NCBI RefSeq assembly: GCF_018310535.1
Contig: NZ_CP074102.1
Span: 6,820,001 to 6,884,000 of the forward strand
Origin: Streptomyces mirabilis
GTDB lineage: Bacteria; Actinomycetota; Actinomycetes; Streptomycetales; Streptomycetaceae
Length of the DNA: 64,000 nt
Reading direction: 5' to 3'
This document shows positions 1 to 14,450 of the stretch, one piece after another. Below the pieces are notes generated by a model. It ran no database searches. It saw only the letters and a list, made by a program, of their open reading frames with translations, and had not been told where the DNA came from. Both the position numbers and the translations under genes were made by a program. Every line of letters begins with the position of its first letter. Within the stretch, counting starts at the first letter, position 1.

Positions 1-1281
1 GCGAACGCCGCCCGGCCGCGCCCTCGCCGAGCCCCGGCACGCTCAGCACCTTCGTGCGAAAGGGTTCGGCGGCCCGTACGGGGGACTGCTCGCCGGCGCC
101 CTGCGCGGCCGGCGCCTGCCCGTCGTCCGAGGGCTCGCCCCGCGCCGGGACGTCACCGGCGGGGGAGTCGCCGTCGGGCCCGTCCTGAGGCGGCTGCCCA
201 CCGCCGCCGGGCCCGTCCGGGTCCGGGTCCGGATCGTCGTCGGAAGAACCTTCGCCGGAAGAACCCTCGTCCGATCCCCCGAACTCCTCCAGCGTCTCGT
301 CGAGCTTGTCCTCGTCGAGCCCCGGCGCGTCGAAGGGGTTGCGCCGCCGCCGGTGCGGCAGCGCCAGCAGCGCGGCCTGACGCACGTCCTCCGCCAGCAC
401 TTCGGTCCGTCCCGCCCACGCGGCGAGCGCGGTCGCCGTCCGTGCCATGACGATGTCGGCCCGCATGCCGTCCACCTCGAAGGCCGCGCAGGTCGCCGCG
501 ATCTGCCGCAGCGCCGGGTCCCCGAGCCGCACGGACGGCAACAGCTCCCGCGCCGCCACGATCCGGGCCCGTACGGCGGACTCCTCGTCGGACCAGCGCT
601 CCGCGAAGCCCGCCGGATCGTCGTCGTAGGCGAGCCTGCGCCGCACGACCTCGACCCGCTGGTCGGGCTCCCGCGAGGCGGCCACCTCGACGGTCAGCCC
701 GAACCGGTCGAGCAACTGCGGCCGCAGCTCGCCCTCTTCGGGGTTCATGGTCCCCACGAGCAGGAAGCGTGCCGCGTGTCGTACGGAGACGCCCTCGCGC
801 TCGACGTACGAGGCGCCCATGGCTGCGGCGTCCAGCAGCAGGTCGACCAGGTGGTCGTGGAGGAGGTTGACCTCGTCGACGTACAGGATCCCGCGGTGCG
901 CGTCGGCCAGCAGCCCCGGCTCGAAGGCCTTCACGCCCTCCGCGAGCGCCCGCTCGATGTCGAGCGCGCCCACGAGCCGGTCCTCGGAGGCGCCGACGGG
1001 CAGCTCGACCATGCGGGCCGGCCGGGTCTCGAACGCGCCCGGCTCGTGCGGACCGTCGGGACACGCCGGGTCGGGCCCGGCCGGGTCGCACGAGAACCGG
1101 CACCCGGCGACGACGTCCACTCCCGGCATGAGCGCCGAGAGGGCGCGTACGGCCGTGGACTTGGCCGTGCCCTTCTCACCGCGGACGAGCACACCGCCCA
1201 CGGCGGGCGACACGGCGTTCAGCAGCAGCGCGAGCCGCAGGTCGTCCTGGCCGACCACGGCCGTGAACGGGAACGGGGTAC

Positions 1282-1285
<4 letters not shown>
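1..1285 (-). CDS. Magnesium/cobalto-chelatase ChlI-ChlD-type subunit (3' end outside window)
   Basis: Only the N-terminal 428 codons are present; the gene runs off the left edge. The GTG start at 1285 overlaps the cobN stop in a GTGA, so it is the last visible gene of the cobalamin operon. Residues 36-44 (GEKGTAKST) are a Walker A loop and a Walker B ([11 protein letters not shown]) follows about 80 residues later, giving an AAA+ ATPase like ChlI/BchI. After it comes an acidic Gly/Pro/Asp-rich linker (roughly residues 345-400), which in family members joins the AAA+ domain to a C-terminal VWA (ChlD) domain. Family knowledge says such ChlID fusions partner CobN-type large subunits in metal insertion. 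That this one inserts cobalt is inferred from its position after cobN. Confidence 0.88.
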
Positions 1286-4931
<3,646 letters not shown>

Positions 4932-4935
<4 letters not shown>

Positions 4936-6440
4936 GCGGGCGCTCCCGGTGGAATGAAAGGCAGTCCTTGCGGCGCGCCCGACTCGATGAGCCGCCACAG
5001 CGCGTCCGTGTCCGCGTGTTCCTCGATCAGATCGCCGAGCCGGTCGAGCTGCTCCTCGCGCAGCGCCGCGAACGACGTGTCGGCGGCCGGCACGAAACGA
5101 CGGCCCGCGGCGGCCGCCACCTCGCGCAGGAAGGCGCGCCGGAAGCCGTCCGACTCCAGCGAGCCGTGCCAGTGCGTGCCCCAGACGGCACCGACCCGGC
5201 AGCCGTCCAAGAACGGTTCACCGCCCGTCACATCGGCGACGCCGTGATGGATCTCGTAGCCCTCGACGTGCTCGCCGAGGGCCTCCCCGACGGGCCGGGT
5301 CAGGGTCTTCTCGCGTGCGAACCGCACCCGGACGGGCAGGAGTCCGAGTCCGTCGACGTGACCGGCGCGCGATTCGACCTCGTCCTCGATGTGCTCGCCG
5401 AGGACCTGGAAACCGCCGCAGATGCCCAGTACGGGCCGCCCCTCGGCGGCTCTGCGCAGGATGGCGTCCGCGAGTCCGCGCTCGCGCAGCCACTCCAGCG
5501 CCTTCACCGTCCCCCGGGTCCCGGGGACGACGACGAGGTCGGCGTCGGCCAGCTCCTCGGTCCGGTCCACGAACCGCACGACGACACCCGGCTCGGCGGC
5601 CAGCGCGTCCACGTCCGTGAAGTTGGACATCAGCGGGATCGCGCAGACGGCGACGCGCAGCACGTCCTCGCCCACGGGGGAGGTCACTCGGGACTCCCGG
5701 ACCGCTCCCCGCAGCGACACCCGCAGCCCGTCCTCCTCGTCGATGCCGAGGCCGTGCCGGAAGGGCAGGACGCCGTACGTACGCCGCCCGGTGAGGCCGT
5801 GGAGCATGTCGAGCCCCGGCTCGAGCAGGGAGACGTCCCCCCTGAACTTGTTGACGAGGAACCCGGCGACGAACTCCTGGTCCTCGCGCGACAGCAGCGC
5901 GACCGTCCCGAAGAACGAGGCGAACACACCCCCGCGGTCGATGTCGCCGACGACGAGCACGGGCAACCGCGCATTGCGCGCGATCCCCATGTTCACGATG
6001 TCGGTCCGCCGCAGATTGATCTCGGCAGGACTGCCGGCTCCCTCACAGATCACCGCGTCATACGTGCCCCGCAACTCGGCGAGGCAGTCCAGCACGGTGG
6101 TGAGGAGGGCTTCCTGCCGCCCGCCGTGGTAGCCACGGGCGGTCATCTCGCCCACGGGTCTGCCCATGAGGACGACCTGACTGCTCCGGTCGCTGCCCGG
6201 CTTGAGCAGCACGGGGTTCATGAGCGCGGTCGGCTCCACCCGGGCGGCCTGCGCCTGCATGGCCTGGGCGCGCCCGATCTCGGCGCCCTCGCGCGTCACG
6301 AACGAGTTCAGGGACATGTTCTGTGCCTTGAAGGGCGCGACCTTGACGCCCTGCCGCACCAGCCACCGGCAGATCCCGGCGGTCACGACGCTCTTGCCCG
6401 CGTCGGAGGTGGTTCCGGCGACGAGCAGCCCGCCGCTCAT
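4932..6440 (-). CDS. cobQ: Cobyric acid synthase (glutamine-dependent amidase)
   Basis: A 502-residue protein of normal family length. It amidates the b, d, e and g carboxylates of adenosylcobyrinate a,c-diamide using glutamine and ATP, in the cytoplasm. The N-terminal half is the dethiobiotin-synthetase-like ATPase with a P-loop GTTSDAGKS at residues 9-17. The C-terminal half is a class I glutamine amidotransferase domain with the nucleophile elbow GICGGFQ and a late HWHGSLE histidine motif. The ATG overlaps the cobD stop (6437-6440), and the 3' end overlaps cobN, so translation is coupled across the operon. Confidence 0.96.
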
Positions 6441-7393
6441 GACGTACGCCCCTTCCTGAGAAGCCTCTGTACGAGCAGCCGCCCGCCGGCACTCAAGCCG
6501 AGGGCGAGCCAGCCGACACGCCGTGACAGCCGTACGGCCCGTTCGATGTCGTCGACGTGCACGGCGCGCCCGGCGCCGTTGAGTTCGGGCCGGTGCTCGA
6601 CGCGGCCGCCGTAGGAGAGGGTGCCGCCCAGACGCACCCCGAGCGCCCCCGCGAACGAGGCCTCCACGGGCCCGGCGTTGGGGCTCGGATGCTTGACGGC
6701 GTCGGCGCGCCAGGCCCGTACGGCTCCTCGTGGATTGTCACCCGCGAGGGCTGCGAGCACGGCGGTGAGACGAGCCCCCGGCCACCCGGCGACGTCGTCG
6801 AGCCGAGCCGAGGCCCACCCGTACCGCCGGTACCGGGGCGACCTGTGACCGACCATCGCGTCAAGGGTGTTGACGGCCCGAAAGCCCACGAGCCCCGGGA
6901 CTCCGCCCACGGCCCCCCACACCAGGGCGCCCACCACGGCGTCGGAGGTGTTCTCGGCGACGGACTCGACGACGGCGCGCGCGATACCGTCGGCGCCGAG
7001 GGCCTGGGGATCGCGCCCGCACAGATGCGGCAGCCGCTCCCGGGCCGTCTCGATCTCCCCGTCCGCGAGGGCGTCACCGATCGCCCGGGCCTCCCGCCCG
7101 AGCGTGGTGCCTCCGACGGCGGCCCAGGTGGCGGCGGCCGTCAGCGCGAGCGACGCGGCACGTGAGGGGCGTACGGCACGGGAAGCGACGGCGGCGAGTC
7201 CGGTGGCACCGCCCACACACACGGCGGTGTGCAGCGCGCCCCACCCGCGGTGGTCCCGCCACAGCACCCGCTCCACGGCGCCCGCGCTCCGCCCGAACGC
7301 GGCGACCGGATGCCCCCGGCGGGGATCGCCGAGCAGCAGGTCACCGAGGAGTCCGGCGGCGGCGCCGTACGCGAAGACGCGATCGGCACGCAC
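6437..7393 (-). CDS. cobD: Adenosylcobinamide-phosphate synthase (CobD/CbiB)
   Basis: A 318-residue integral membrane protein that joins adenosylcobyric acid to aminopropanol (or its phosphate) to form adenosylcobinamide (phosphate). Family motifs [12 protein letters not shown] (about residues 143-154) and KHPSPNAG are intact, with several hydrophobic segments. The GTG at 7393 ([10 protein letters not shown]) is the only reasonable start: an upstream ATG at 7457 is out of frame. This is the first gene of the cobD-cobQ-cobN-chelatase operon and lies about 100 bases downstream of the riboswitch. Confidence 0.93.
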   Translation of the reverse strand: MRADRVFAYGAAAGLLGDLLLGDPRRGHPVAAFGRSAGAVERVLWRDHRGWGALHTAVCVGGATGLAAVASRAVRPSRAASLALTAAATWAAVGGTTLGREARAIGDALADGEIETARERLPHLCGRDPQALGADGIARAVVESVAENTSDAVVGALVWGAVGGVPGLVGFRAVNTLDAMVGHRSPRYRRYGWASARLDDVAGWPGARLTAVLAALAGDNPRGAVRAWRADAVKHPSPNAGPVEASFAGALGVRLGGTLSYGGRVEHRPELNGAGRAVHVDDIERAVRLSRRVGWLALGLSAGGRLLVQRLLRKGRTS

Positions 7394-7494
7394 GCGGTCA
7401 GCCGACCGTCAGGTCGGGTGGAACCGTCGCTCGCAGGGCACTTGGGCAGCCGCGCATGGCGTTATGTCCTCACTCAGGGTGTCCACGCCCTGGT

Positions 7495-7660
7495 TCGACG
7501 AGACCGGCGGGGAGAGTTCCTGGCTCCCGGGGAGTTCCTTCCCCGGTCACAGTGGCGGGACCGCGCCGGATTCACACCGGCTTCCTCTTCTGTCGCCGTA
7601 CTTGGCTCCGGCAGTCCACCACGGGTTGGAAGACCCGTCAACTTGCTGTTGACCTGCGCG
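7495..7660 (-). promoter_or_regulatory. Cobalamin (AdoCbl) riboswitch for the cob operon
   Basis: Read on the minus strand, the leader contains the conserved blocks in the expected order: the GCCGGTGTGAATCCGGC region (about 7560-7583), the GGTCCCGCCACTGTGAC core (7546-7562) and a B12 box AGCCAGGAACTCTCC (7511-7525). A hairpin ACGGGT-N6-ACCCGT (7621-7638) lies at the 5' side. Its place directly upstream of cobD fits repression of cobalamin synthesis by adenosylcobalamin. The 5' and 3' boundaries are estimated, and the mode of action (terminator or ribosome-site sequestration) was not resolved. Confidence 0.9.
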
Positions 7661-7690
7661 GGGAGAGTGTGCGAAGGCCCACATACAGGT

Positions 7691-7722
7691 GGGGTGCGGG
7701 ACGGTGATCCGTCCCGCACCCC
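7691..7722 (-). terminator. Strong hairpin terminator after the pit transcription unit
   Basis: Perfect 14-bp inverted repeat (GGGGTGCGGGACGG and its complement) around a 4-base loop. It lies 25 bases past the stop of the small membrane gene at 7747 and just upstream of the cob riboswitch, so it insulates the cob operon from phosphate-controlled read-through. Confidence 0.88.
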
Positions 7723-7746
7723 ACTCGAAGTGGTGCCCGTTTTGGG

Positions 7747-7971
7747 TTACTTGCCGACGATCAGGAAGATGCCGTACGCCACCGCCGCGGCGCACGCCGC
7801 GAAGCAGACGTACGCGCCGGTGACCGCGAGGGTCGCGGAGCCGCCCTGGGCGGACGCGGACTCGCGCTTGGAGAGGCCGACGATGCCGAGGGTGAAGAGG
7901 CCGACGAGACCGACGGTGGTCACGAGGCTGACTCCGAAGACGGAGCCGAGGGCTGCCCAGTCGATGTGCAT
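7747..7971 (-). CDS. Small two-helix membrane protein downstream of Pit
   Basis: A 74-residue protein with two hydrophobic segments, about residues 9-33 and 48-71, separated by a short polar loop (SKRESASAQGG). It starts 12 bases after the pit stop, so the two are almost certainly co-transcribed under the PHO box. I recognise no domain. From memory, similar small proteins sit next to pit genes in other streptomycetes. An accessory role in phosphate transport is inference from position only. Confidence 0.78.
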   Translation of the reverse strand: MHIDWAALGSVFGVSLVTTVGLVGLFTLGIVGLSKRESASAQGGSATLAVTGAYVCFAACAAAVAYGIFLIVGK

Positions 7972-7983
7972 GCTGTTCTGTCC

Positions 7984-9228
<1,245 letters not shown>

Positions 9229-9279
9229 TTACCCAGGCTTCTGTTTGGCGTCAGTGGCAGGTGGACCGTAGGCAACCTG

Positions 9280-9297
9280 AGTGAACGGAAGGTGAAC
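9280..9297 (-). promoter_or_regulatory. PHO box (PhoP direct repeats) upstream of pit
   Basis: On the minus strand the sequence reads GTTCACC TTCC GTTCACT, two heptamers in 11-base phase. This is the layout of Streptomyces PhoP direct-repeat units (consensus GTTCACC). It is 52 bases before the pit ATG. PhoP can activate or repress; the direction of control cannot be read here. Confidence 0.82.
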
Positions 9298-9330
9298 TGG
9301 GGCGGGCGCTGGGGTGTCTCAAACGGTGGA

Positions 9331-9371
9331 CCGCCCCTCCGTTTGTGATGACCAGTGTGCGGGAGGGGCGG
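9331..9371 (-). terminator. Inverted repeat downstream of the GH25 gene
   Basis: Perfect 10-bp arms CCGCCCCTCC (9331-9340) and GGAGGGGCGG (9362-9371) with a 21-base loop, placed 70 bases past the lysozyme stop. It probably ends that transcript before the pit promoter region. Confidence 0.6.
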
Positions 9372-9440
9372 CCCGATGACTTACCAGATGTTCGAACGGG
9401 GGCGGAATCTCGGGTTCCGACGGGGGGTGTTCGAGGGCTT

Positions 9441-10193
9441 CTAGCCGGTGGCGAACTGCTTGAGCCGGGTCATGGATCCGTTGAAGAGATTCTGGTCACC
9501 CGGGAGCGTGCCGCTGTTGTCGTACTGCCAGAACGTCCACGTCGACCAGCCGGCCGGCAACGCGCCCGTGTCCGCGGAGTCGTAGCGGGCGAGCCACAGG
9601 GCGTGGTTCGCGGCGAAGGCGCCGCTGCCGCCGGTGCAGGTGTTCCACCAGTGGGTGGTCGTGTAGATGACCGGACGGCGGCCGGTCTCCCGTTCGAGTT
9701 CGTCGCTGAACGCCTGGATCCAGCTCACGATCCTGTCCTTGCTCAGGCCGTAGCACTTGTGCTTCTTGTCGTACGGGTTGTACTCCATGTCGAGCGCGGG
9801 CGGCAGCGTCCAGCCGTCCGCGCGCCAGGCGCCGCCGTTGCGCACGAAGTACGCGGCCTGAGCGGCGCCGGACGACTTGTCCGGCACCGCGAAGTGGTAG
9901 GCGCCGCGGAGGATCCCCGCCTCGCGCGCCCCGTCGTACTGCCGGGCGAAGTACGGATTGCGGTACGTGTGGGACTCGGTCGCCTTCACATAGACGAACC
10001 GGGCGCCCTTCGCCTTCGCGCTCTGCCAGTCGACGTTCTTCTGGTGCGAGGAGACGTCGTGGCCCTTGGGTTTGGCCGCCGCGGCGACCGGGGCCCCGGC
10101 GAGGACGGTCCCCGCGGCGGTGAGTGCCGCCACGGCGGCCGCCGCCGCGAGGACGCGGGCACGACGAAGGAGTGGTTTGTGGTCACGAGCCAT
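9441..10193 (-). CDS. Secreted glycoside hydrolase family 25 lysozyme
   Basis: A 250-residue precursor that should hydrolyse peptidoglycan outside the cell. The ATG at 10193 gives a classic signal peptide: a positive start (RDHKPLLRRAR), an Ala/Val-rich core and an AGAPVAAAA cleavage region near residues 30-37. The mature part opens with KGHDVSSHQKNVDW, the GH25 N-terminal block with a catalytic Asp, followed by the DxE-type motif ALDMEYNP and a late WTFWQYDN. The start was chosen over a 28-codon longer reading because it yields the signal peptide and follows a GGGGG ribosome site. Confidence 0.9.
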   Translation of the reverse strand: MARDHKPLLRRARVLAAAAAVAALTAAGTVLAGAPVAAAAKPKGHDVSSHQKNVDWQSAKAKGARFVYVKATESHTYRNPYFARQYDGAREAGILRGAYHFAVPDKSSGAAQAAYFVRNGGAWRADGWTLPPALDMEYNPYDKKHKCYGLSKDRIVSWIQAFSDELERETGRRPVIYTTTHWWNTCTGGSGAFAANHALWLARYDSADTGALPAGWSTWTFWQYDNSGTLPGDQNLFNGSMTRLKQFATG

Positions 10194-10295
10194 GTTTTCC
10201 CCCGGAATGGCGACGTGCGTGACAAATCCTCCAGAGGCTATTGGAAGATCGTTGAAAGCCCGTCGATCGCCAGCCAATCACCCCAGGAGGGCGAT

Positions 10296-10364
10296 ATGTT
10301 CCGGTATGTAGCCTTACGGACGCTTGTCTTCCGCCCTAAAGTGCCCTCGTCGACAGCGGGTTGA
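10296..10364 (+). CDS. Possible 22-codon ORF with a TTA codon
   Basis: A perfect AGGAGG ribosome site at 10285-10290, 5 bases before an ATG, opens a 22-codon frame ending 25 bases before the aldolase start. Codon 7 is TTA, the rare bldA-dependent leucine codon, and several other codons (TAT, AAA, CTT, CCT) are atypical for this genome. That codon use argues against a conserved protein. It could be a leader peptide or chance. Confidence 0.2.
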   Translation: MFRYVALRTLVFRPKVPSSTAG

Positions 10365-10389
10365 CGTTCCCGCCTGGCAGGATCGCCGC

Positions 10390-11115
10390 ATGGCTGAGCA
10401 GCGGCGGGACGCACGGGAAGTGCGGGACGTGGGGGAGAGCACGCCGGGCGCGCGCGAGCGGGAGGTGGCGGCCGCGTGGGACGAGCTCGTCGCGACGGCC
10501 CGCCGAACGGTGGCCGACGGTCTGGTCGTCGGTACGTCGGGCAACGTCTCCGTCCGGGTCGGCGACACGGTCCTGGTCACACCGACGGGAGTGCCCTACG
10601 ACCGGCTGAGGCCCGAAGACGCCGTCGGTGTGGACCTCGAGGGCCGGCAGGTCCTCGGTTCGCTCGTTCCGACGAGCGAACTGCCGATGCACCTCGCCAT
10701 CCACCGCGCCACCGACGCGCGGGCCGTCGTCCACACCCACGCCGCGCACGCGACGGCCGTCTCGGCCCTCGTCCCCGAGCTCCCCCTGATCCACTACATG
10801 GCGGGCGCCCTCGGCGGACCGGTCCGAGTTGCCCCCTATGCGACCTACGGCACCCCGGAGTTGGCCGAGAACATGCTCCAGGCCCTCACCGGCCGCACGG
10901 CCTGCCTCCTCCAGAACCACGGCACCATCGCCTACGGAGCCTCGCTGTCCCAGGCGTTCGACCGCACCGCCCAACTGGAATGGATGTCCCGCGTCTGGCT
11001 CCTGGCGTCGTCCGTGCCCGGCCTGTCCCCGACACTGCTCTCGCCGGAACAGGTGGACGAGGCGGGGGAGCGGCTGGGGCGCTACGGGCAGGGCGGCGGG
11101 GCCGGTCCCCGCTGA
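10390..11115 (+). CDS. Class II aldolase / fuculose-phosphate aldolase family protein
   Basis: A 241-residue zinc aldolase-type protein. Visible motifs are GTSGNVSVRVGD (phosphate/substrate loop), the SELPMHL glutamate region, the zinc-ligand stretch VVHTHAAHA and a late LLQNHGTIAYG. Relatives cleave L-fuculose 1-phosphate or similar sugar phosphates to dihydroxyacetone phosphate and an aldehyde; the true substrate is not known. The ATG at 10390 follows a -10-like CAGGAT by 6 bases, matching the leaderless layout seen elsewhere in the window. It stands alone, with no sugar kinase or transporter nearby. Confidence 0.87.
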   Translation: MAEQRRDAREVRDVGESTPGAREREVAAAWDELVATARRTVADGLVVGTSGNVSVRVGDTVLVTPTGVPYDRLRPEDAVGVDLEGRQVLGSLVPTSELPMHLAIHRATDARAVVHTHAAHATAVSALVPELPLIHYMAGALGGPVRVAPYATYGTPELAENMLQALTGRTACLLQNHGTIAYGASLSQAFDRTAQLEWMSRVWLLASSVPGLSPTLLSPEQVDEAGERLGRYGQGGGAGPR

Positions 11116-11247
11116 TCCGGCGCGGTGCGGCGACCCGGTGGTGCCGGTGCGCGCCCGGTGCCGGGGAACGAGCCCGCGCACCCCAAGGCGGAAGCCCACC
11201 GCCCGCTCCCGCTGGCCGACCGGGGGCCGCGCCGGGAGACTGAACCC

Positions 11248-12372
11248 GTGCGTACTGTCAAAGCGACGGCCGCGGCCGTCTCCGTAGCCCTGGCCGCGGG
11301 CGCAGCCTCCGTGGCGGCGGGCCGCTTCGCCAGCGACGCCGCACTGAAGGCGCCGCCCGGCAGGCCACTGCCCACCGAGCCCCGGCTCACCGTGCACTCC
11401 ACGGCCGCGGGCCGGATCACGCTCACCCGCGACCTGGCCTCCCTGCGCCCGGGAAGGTACGGCCTCACGGGCGACGGCTCCCACGCGGTCGTCGGTCCCG
11501 TCCTGGACTCCCCACCCCACACCGCCGACACGGTCGTACGCCGCCTCGAACGCGTCACCCACGGCACCCTGGAGACCGGTGACAAGGCGTGGCTCACCCC
11601 CAACCTGTACATCGGCAACCCCGGCAGCGCCCTCGGTCTCGACCACGCCGACGTGGACGTCCCCGGCGAGCTCGGCCCGCTGCCCGCCTGGTTCGTGCCC
11701 GGCACCCGCACCACCTGGGTGATCACGGTGCACGGGCTCGGCACCACCCGCGAGCACCCCATGAACGTGATGGAGTTCCTGCACCGCAACCGGCTCCCCG
11801 TGCTCGACCTCGCCTACCGCGGCGACCTCGGCGCACCCCGCTCCCCGGACGGCCTCAGCCACCTCGGCGAGACCGAGTGGCGCGACCTGGACGCCGCCGT
11901 GCGCTACGCCGTGCGCTACGGCGCCGACCAGGTCGTCCTGTACGGCTGGTCCATCGGCGCCACCATGGCCCTGCGCACCGCCGCGCACTCCGCCCTGCGC
12001 GAGCGGATCTCCGGGCTGATCCTGGACTCGCCCGTCCTCGACTGGGGAGCCACGCTGCGCGCCCTCGCCTCGGCCCGCCACACGCCCAGCGTCCTGCTGC
12101 CCCTCGCGGTCCGTGCCGCGCAGGGCCGCACCGGTCTGCACGGCGACCGGATCCGGGAGGCCGCCGACCCCGGCCAGCTCAAGGTCCCGACCCTGATCGT
12201 GCACGGCCCGGACGACACCATCGCCCCCTGGGGCCCCTCACGCCGCCTCGCCGAGCGCCGTCCGGACCTGGTCACCCTGCACACGGTCCCGAACGCCTCC
12301 CACGGCGCCATGTGGAACGCCGCCCCGAACTACGAAGAGGCCCTACGCCGCTTCCTGACCCCCCTGATGTAG
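11248..12372 (+). CDS. Alpha/beta hydrolase, N-terminally anchored or exported
   Basis: A 374-residue serine hydrolase. The GTG at 11248 follows GAGACT by 6 bases (leaderless type) and starts a basic-hydrophobic N-terminus (RTVKATAAAVSVALAAG) that could be a signal anchor. The fold motifs are TWVITVHGLGT (oxyanion region), the nucleophile elbow LYGWSIGAT, the acid in IVHGPDDTIAP and the histidine in VPNASHGAMW. These form an intact Ser-Asp-His triad. The substrate is unknown. An upstream in-frame extension to 11125 lacks a ribosome site. Confidence 0.82.
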   Translation: MRTVKATAAAVSVALAAGAASVAAGRFASDAALKAPPGRPLPTEPRLTVHSTAAGRITLTRDLASLRPGRYGLTGDGSHAVVGPVLDSPPHTADTVVRRLERVTHGTLETGDKAWLTPNLYIGNPGSALGLDHADVDVPGELGPLPAWFVPGTRTTWVITVHGLGTTREHPMNVMEFLHRNRLPVLDLAYRGDLGAPRSPDGLSHLGETEWRDLDAAVRYAVRYGADQVVLYGWSIGATMALRTAAHSALRERISGLILDSPVLDWGATLRALASARHTPSVLLPLAVRAAQGRTGLHGDRIREAADPGQLKVPTLIVHGPDDTIAPWGPSRRLAERRPDLVTLHTVPNASHGAMWNAAPNYEEALRRFLTPLM

Positions 12373-12377
12373 CCACC

Positions 12378-12392
12378 CCGCCCTCCGGGCGG
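12378..12392 (+). terminator. Short GC hairpin after the alpha/beta hydrolase
   Basis: CCGCCC-TCC-GGGCGG lies 5 bases past the stop. A second small repeat GGCGG-AG-CCGCC follows near 12433-12446. The rest of the 226-base gap before the next gene shows only its -10-like AAGACT (12587-12592). Confidence 0.5.
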
Positions 12393-12598
12393 AGTCCCCA
12401 CAGAGACCGCACAACCATTCCCCGCACGCCCTCGCGGCGGAGCCGCCCCCCAAGGCTTCCGGTTGGGCCCCGGTCAACTCGTGGAAGGCCTCGCTCACAC
12501 GTGTCGAGCCCCCTCGGAACCCTGTCCATTGGCCACCCCTGTCGCCTGCTGTGACATTCCGTTTGGGTTTTCGGACCGTCAACCGGAAGACTGCACCC

Positions 12599-14002
12599 GT
12601 GACGTCCCGTAACCCGCGCGACTCCAGGCTCCGACTCGTCCGCTCGCGCCCCCTGGCTTCCGCCCCCCGAGCGGTGACCCAGCGCAGCTCGCGCCGACCC
12701 GCACCCCGGCCCCCCGAGGGCACCCCGCCGCCCGCGGAACTGGCCCGTATGGCCCGCACCGGCCTCGCCGCCGCGGCCCGTGTCGCCCGCTGGGCCGACG
12801 CCTCGCTCGGCCCGGGGAGCGACGGCGCGACCCCCGACGGCAAGGGCACGCTCGCCGACGCGACCGCCGAACGGGCCGCCGAGGAATTGGGCCTGACCCC
12901 GGCTCAGGTCCGCGCGGACTGGGACACCGCACGCCTCGCCGGCCTCGTCGAGGTGCACGGCGACATCGCCCGCCCCGGCTGGCGACTGCGCGCCTGGAAC
13001 CGCGACGACAGCGCCGTCCTGCGCGGCTGGGTCGCCCTCTTCGACGCCTGGTCGCTCGCCCACCCCGAGCCGGCCGACCGCGAGGCGTCCGCCGTCGCCG
13101 AGGTCGTCTCCGCGATGCCCCAGGTGCTCTCCTTCCTTCAGCTCTCCGCCGGGCCCGTCCCCATGGAGCAGCTCCTCGACCTCCTCGAACAGCGCGTCAC
13201 CGAACTGCGCACCGAGCGCTGCGAAATCCCCTACGGCCCCCAGCCGGAGCCCGCCCCGGAGGCCGCCGAGATCGCGGACGCCCCCCTCGCGCCCCTCCTC
13301 GACTGGGCCCTGCACGCGCTCGCCTCCGTCGGCGCGCTCACCTGCGCCGCGGGGCAGGCCACGCTCACCCCGCTCGGCAGCTGGGCGGTCTGGGTCAAGC
13401 TGGAGCAGATCTGCGTCGCAGCGCAGAGTCCCGCCGGGAACATCGAACAGCCCGCCTCGGACATGCTCCGAGGCTGCGCCCAGCTGCGCCCGAACGCGGC
13501 CCGCGCCGAGTACCGCGCCTGGCTCGCCGCCCGCCCCGTCGGCAGCGCCGTCACCGAACTCCTCGAAGCCGCCCGCGGCGAGGACGCCCTCACCCGCGGA
13601 CTCGCCTTCGAGGCGCTGCGCGTGGTCGGCGCCCCCGCCGAGCCCGACGTGCGCGCCGTGGCCGACGAGTCCTGGCTGCGCCCCTACGCCCTGCTGTGGC
13701 TGGCCGAGCACGACGGCCACGACCCGGAGGACGCCCACGAGGTCCTCACCCGCGAAGAGTCCACCTGGCTCTGGGTCGACACCGCCGCCGCCGTCGCCGA
13801 CCACGGTGAGGCGCCGCTCCTCGTGCGCCATCTGGAGTCCGCGGTGCAGCCCACCGTGCCCGCGCTGCTCGACGAGGTGCGCGCCGTCGGCCATCCCCGC
13901 ACCGTCCAGGTCCTGGTCGCGCTCGCCGCCGCCCACCCGGACCCGGCCCTCGCCAAGGCCGTACGCCGCGCCGCCTTCCAGGTCCACACCGGAGGCAGCT
14001 AG
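12599..14002 (+). CDS. Hypothetical protein with HEAT-like C-terminal half
   Basis: A 467-residue cytoplasmic protein that I do not recognise. The first 40 residues are basic and Ser/Pro-rich. Residues about 80-150 look like a winged-helix region (ADATAERAAEELGLTPAQV). The C-terminal 150 residues are Ala/Leu-rich amphipathic helices with repeated VVGAPAEPDV/AVGHPRTVQVLVAL-type turns, resembling HEAT repeats. The start at GTG 12599 follows AAGACT by 6 bases; an in-frame GTG at 12551 would add 16 residues. A function cannot be assigned. Confidence 0.75.
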   Translation: MTSRNPRDSRLRLVRSRPLASAPRAVTQRSSRRPAPRPPEGTPPPAELARMARTGLAAAARVARWADASLGPGSDGATPDGKGTLADATAERAAEELGLTPAQVRADWDTARLAGLVEVHGDIARPGWRLRAWNRDDSAVLRGWVALFDAWSLAHPEPADREASAVAEVVSAMPQVLSFLQLSAGPVPMEQLLDLLEQRVTELRTERCEIPYGPQPEPAPEAAEIADAPLAPLLDWALHALASVGALTCAAGQATLTPLGSWAVWVKLEQICVAAQSPAGNIEQPASDMLRGCAQLRPNAARAEYRAWLAARPVGSAVTELLEAARGEDALTRGLAFEALRVVGAPAEPDVRAVADESWLRPYALLWLAEHDGHDPEDAHEVLTREESTWLWVDTAAAVADHGEAPLLVRHLESAVQPTVPALLDEVRAVGHPRTVQVLVALAAAHPDPALAKAVRRAAFQVHTGGS

Positions 14003-14036
14003 GACCTGTCCTTCGGATCGGCCCCGCGCTCCCGGG

Positions 14037-14450
14037 TCAGTCCCGTATCTCCGGGGCGTACGTGCCGAAGCTCCAGATGTTGCCCTCGGCGTCCCGGGCC
14101 AGGTAGTCCCGCGAGCCGTAGTCCTGGTCGGTCGGGGGCATGACGATCTCGGCGCCGTGGTCCACGGCGCGCTGGTGGTGTGCGTCGACGTCGTCCACGA
14201 CCACGTACACCCCCGCGGGGCCCGCGTCCTTCATCGCGCCGTCGAAGACGCCACCGCGGCCCTTGGAGCCGAGCATCACCGCGCCGTTGCCCTGGACCAG
14301 CTCGGCGTGCATCACCGTGCCGTCTTCACTCTCGTACACGGAGACCTCCGAGAAGCCGAAGGCCTCCGTGAGCTGCCTGATCGCCGCGTTCGCGTCCGAG
14401 TACAGCAGTGTCGGGTAGATGCTCGGGCGCCCGCCGTCCGTACCTGCCAT
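14037..14450 (-). CDS. VOC (glyoxalase/bleomycin-resistance) family protein
   Basis: A 137-residue protein with the paired beta-alpha-beta-beta-beta layout of the vicinal oxygen chelate superfamily: SIYPTLLYSDANAAIRQLTEAFGF at the start and VYVVVDDVDAHHQRAVDHGAEIV plus ARDAEGNIWSFGTY in the second half. The closing block resembles PhnB-like members. The ATG at 14450 is preceded by GGGAG with an 8-base spacer, so the longer reading is not used. The ligand is unknown and it has no operon partner. Confidence 0.83.
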   Translation of the reverse strand: MAGTDGGRPSIYPTLLYSDANAAIRQLTEAFGFSEVSVYESEDGTVMHAELVQGNGAVMLGSKGRGGVFDGAMKDAGPAGVYVVVDDVDAHHQRAVDHGAEIVMPPTDQDYGSRDYLARDAEGNIWSFGTYAPEIRD

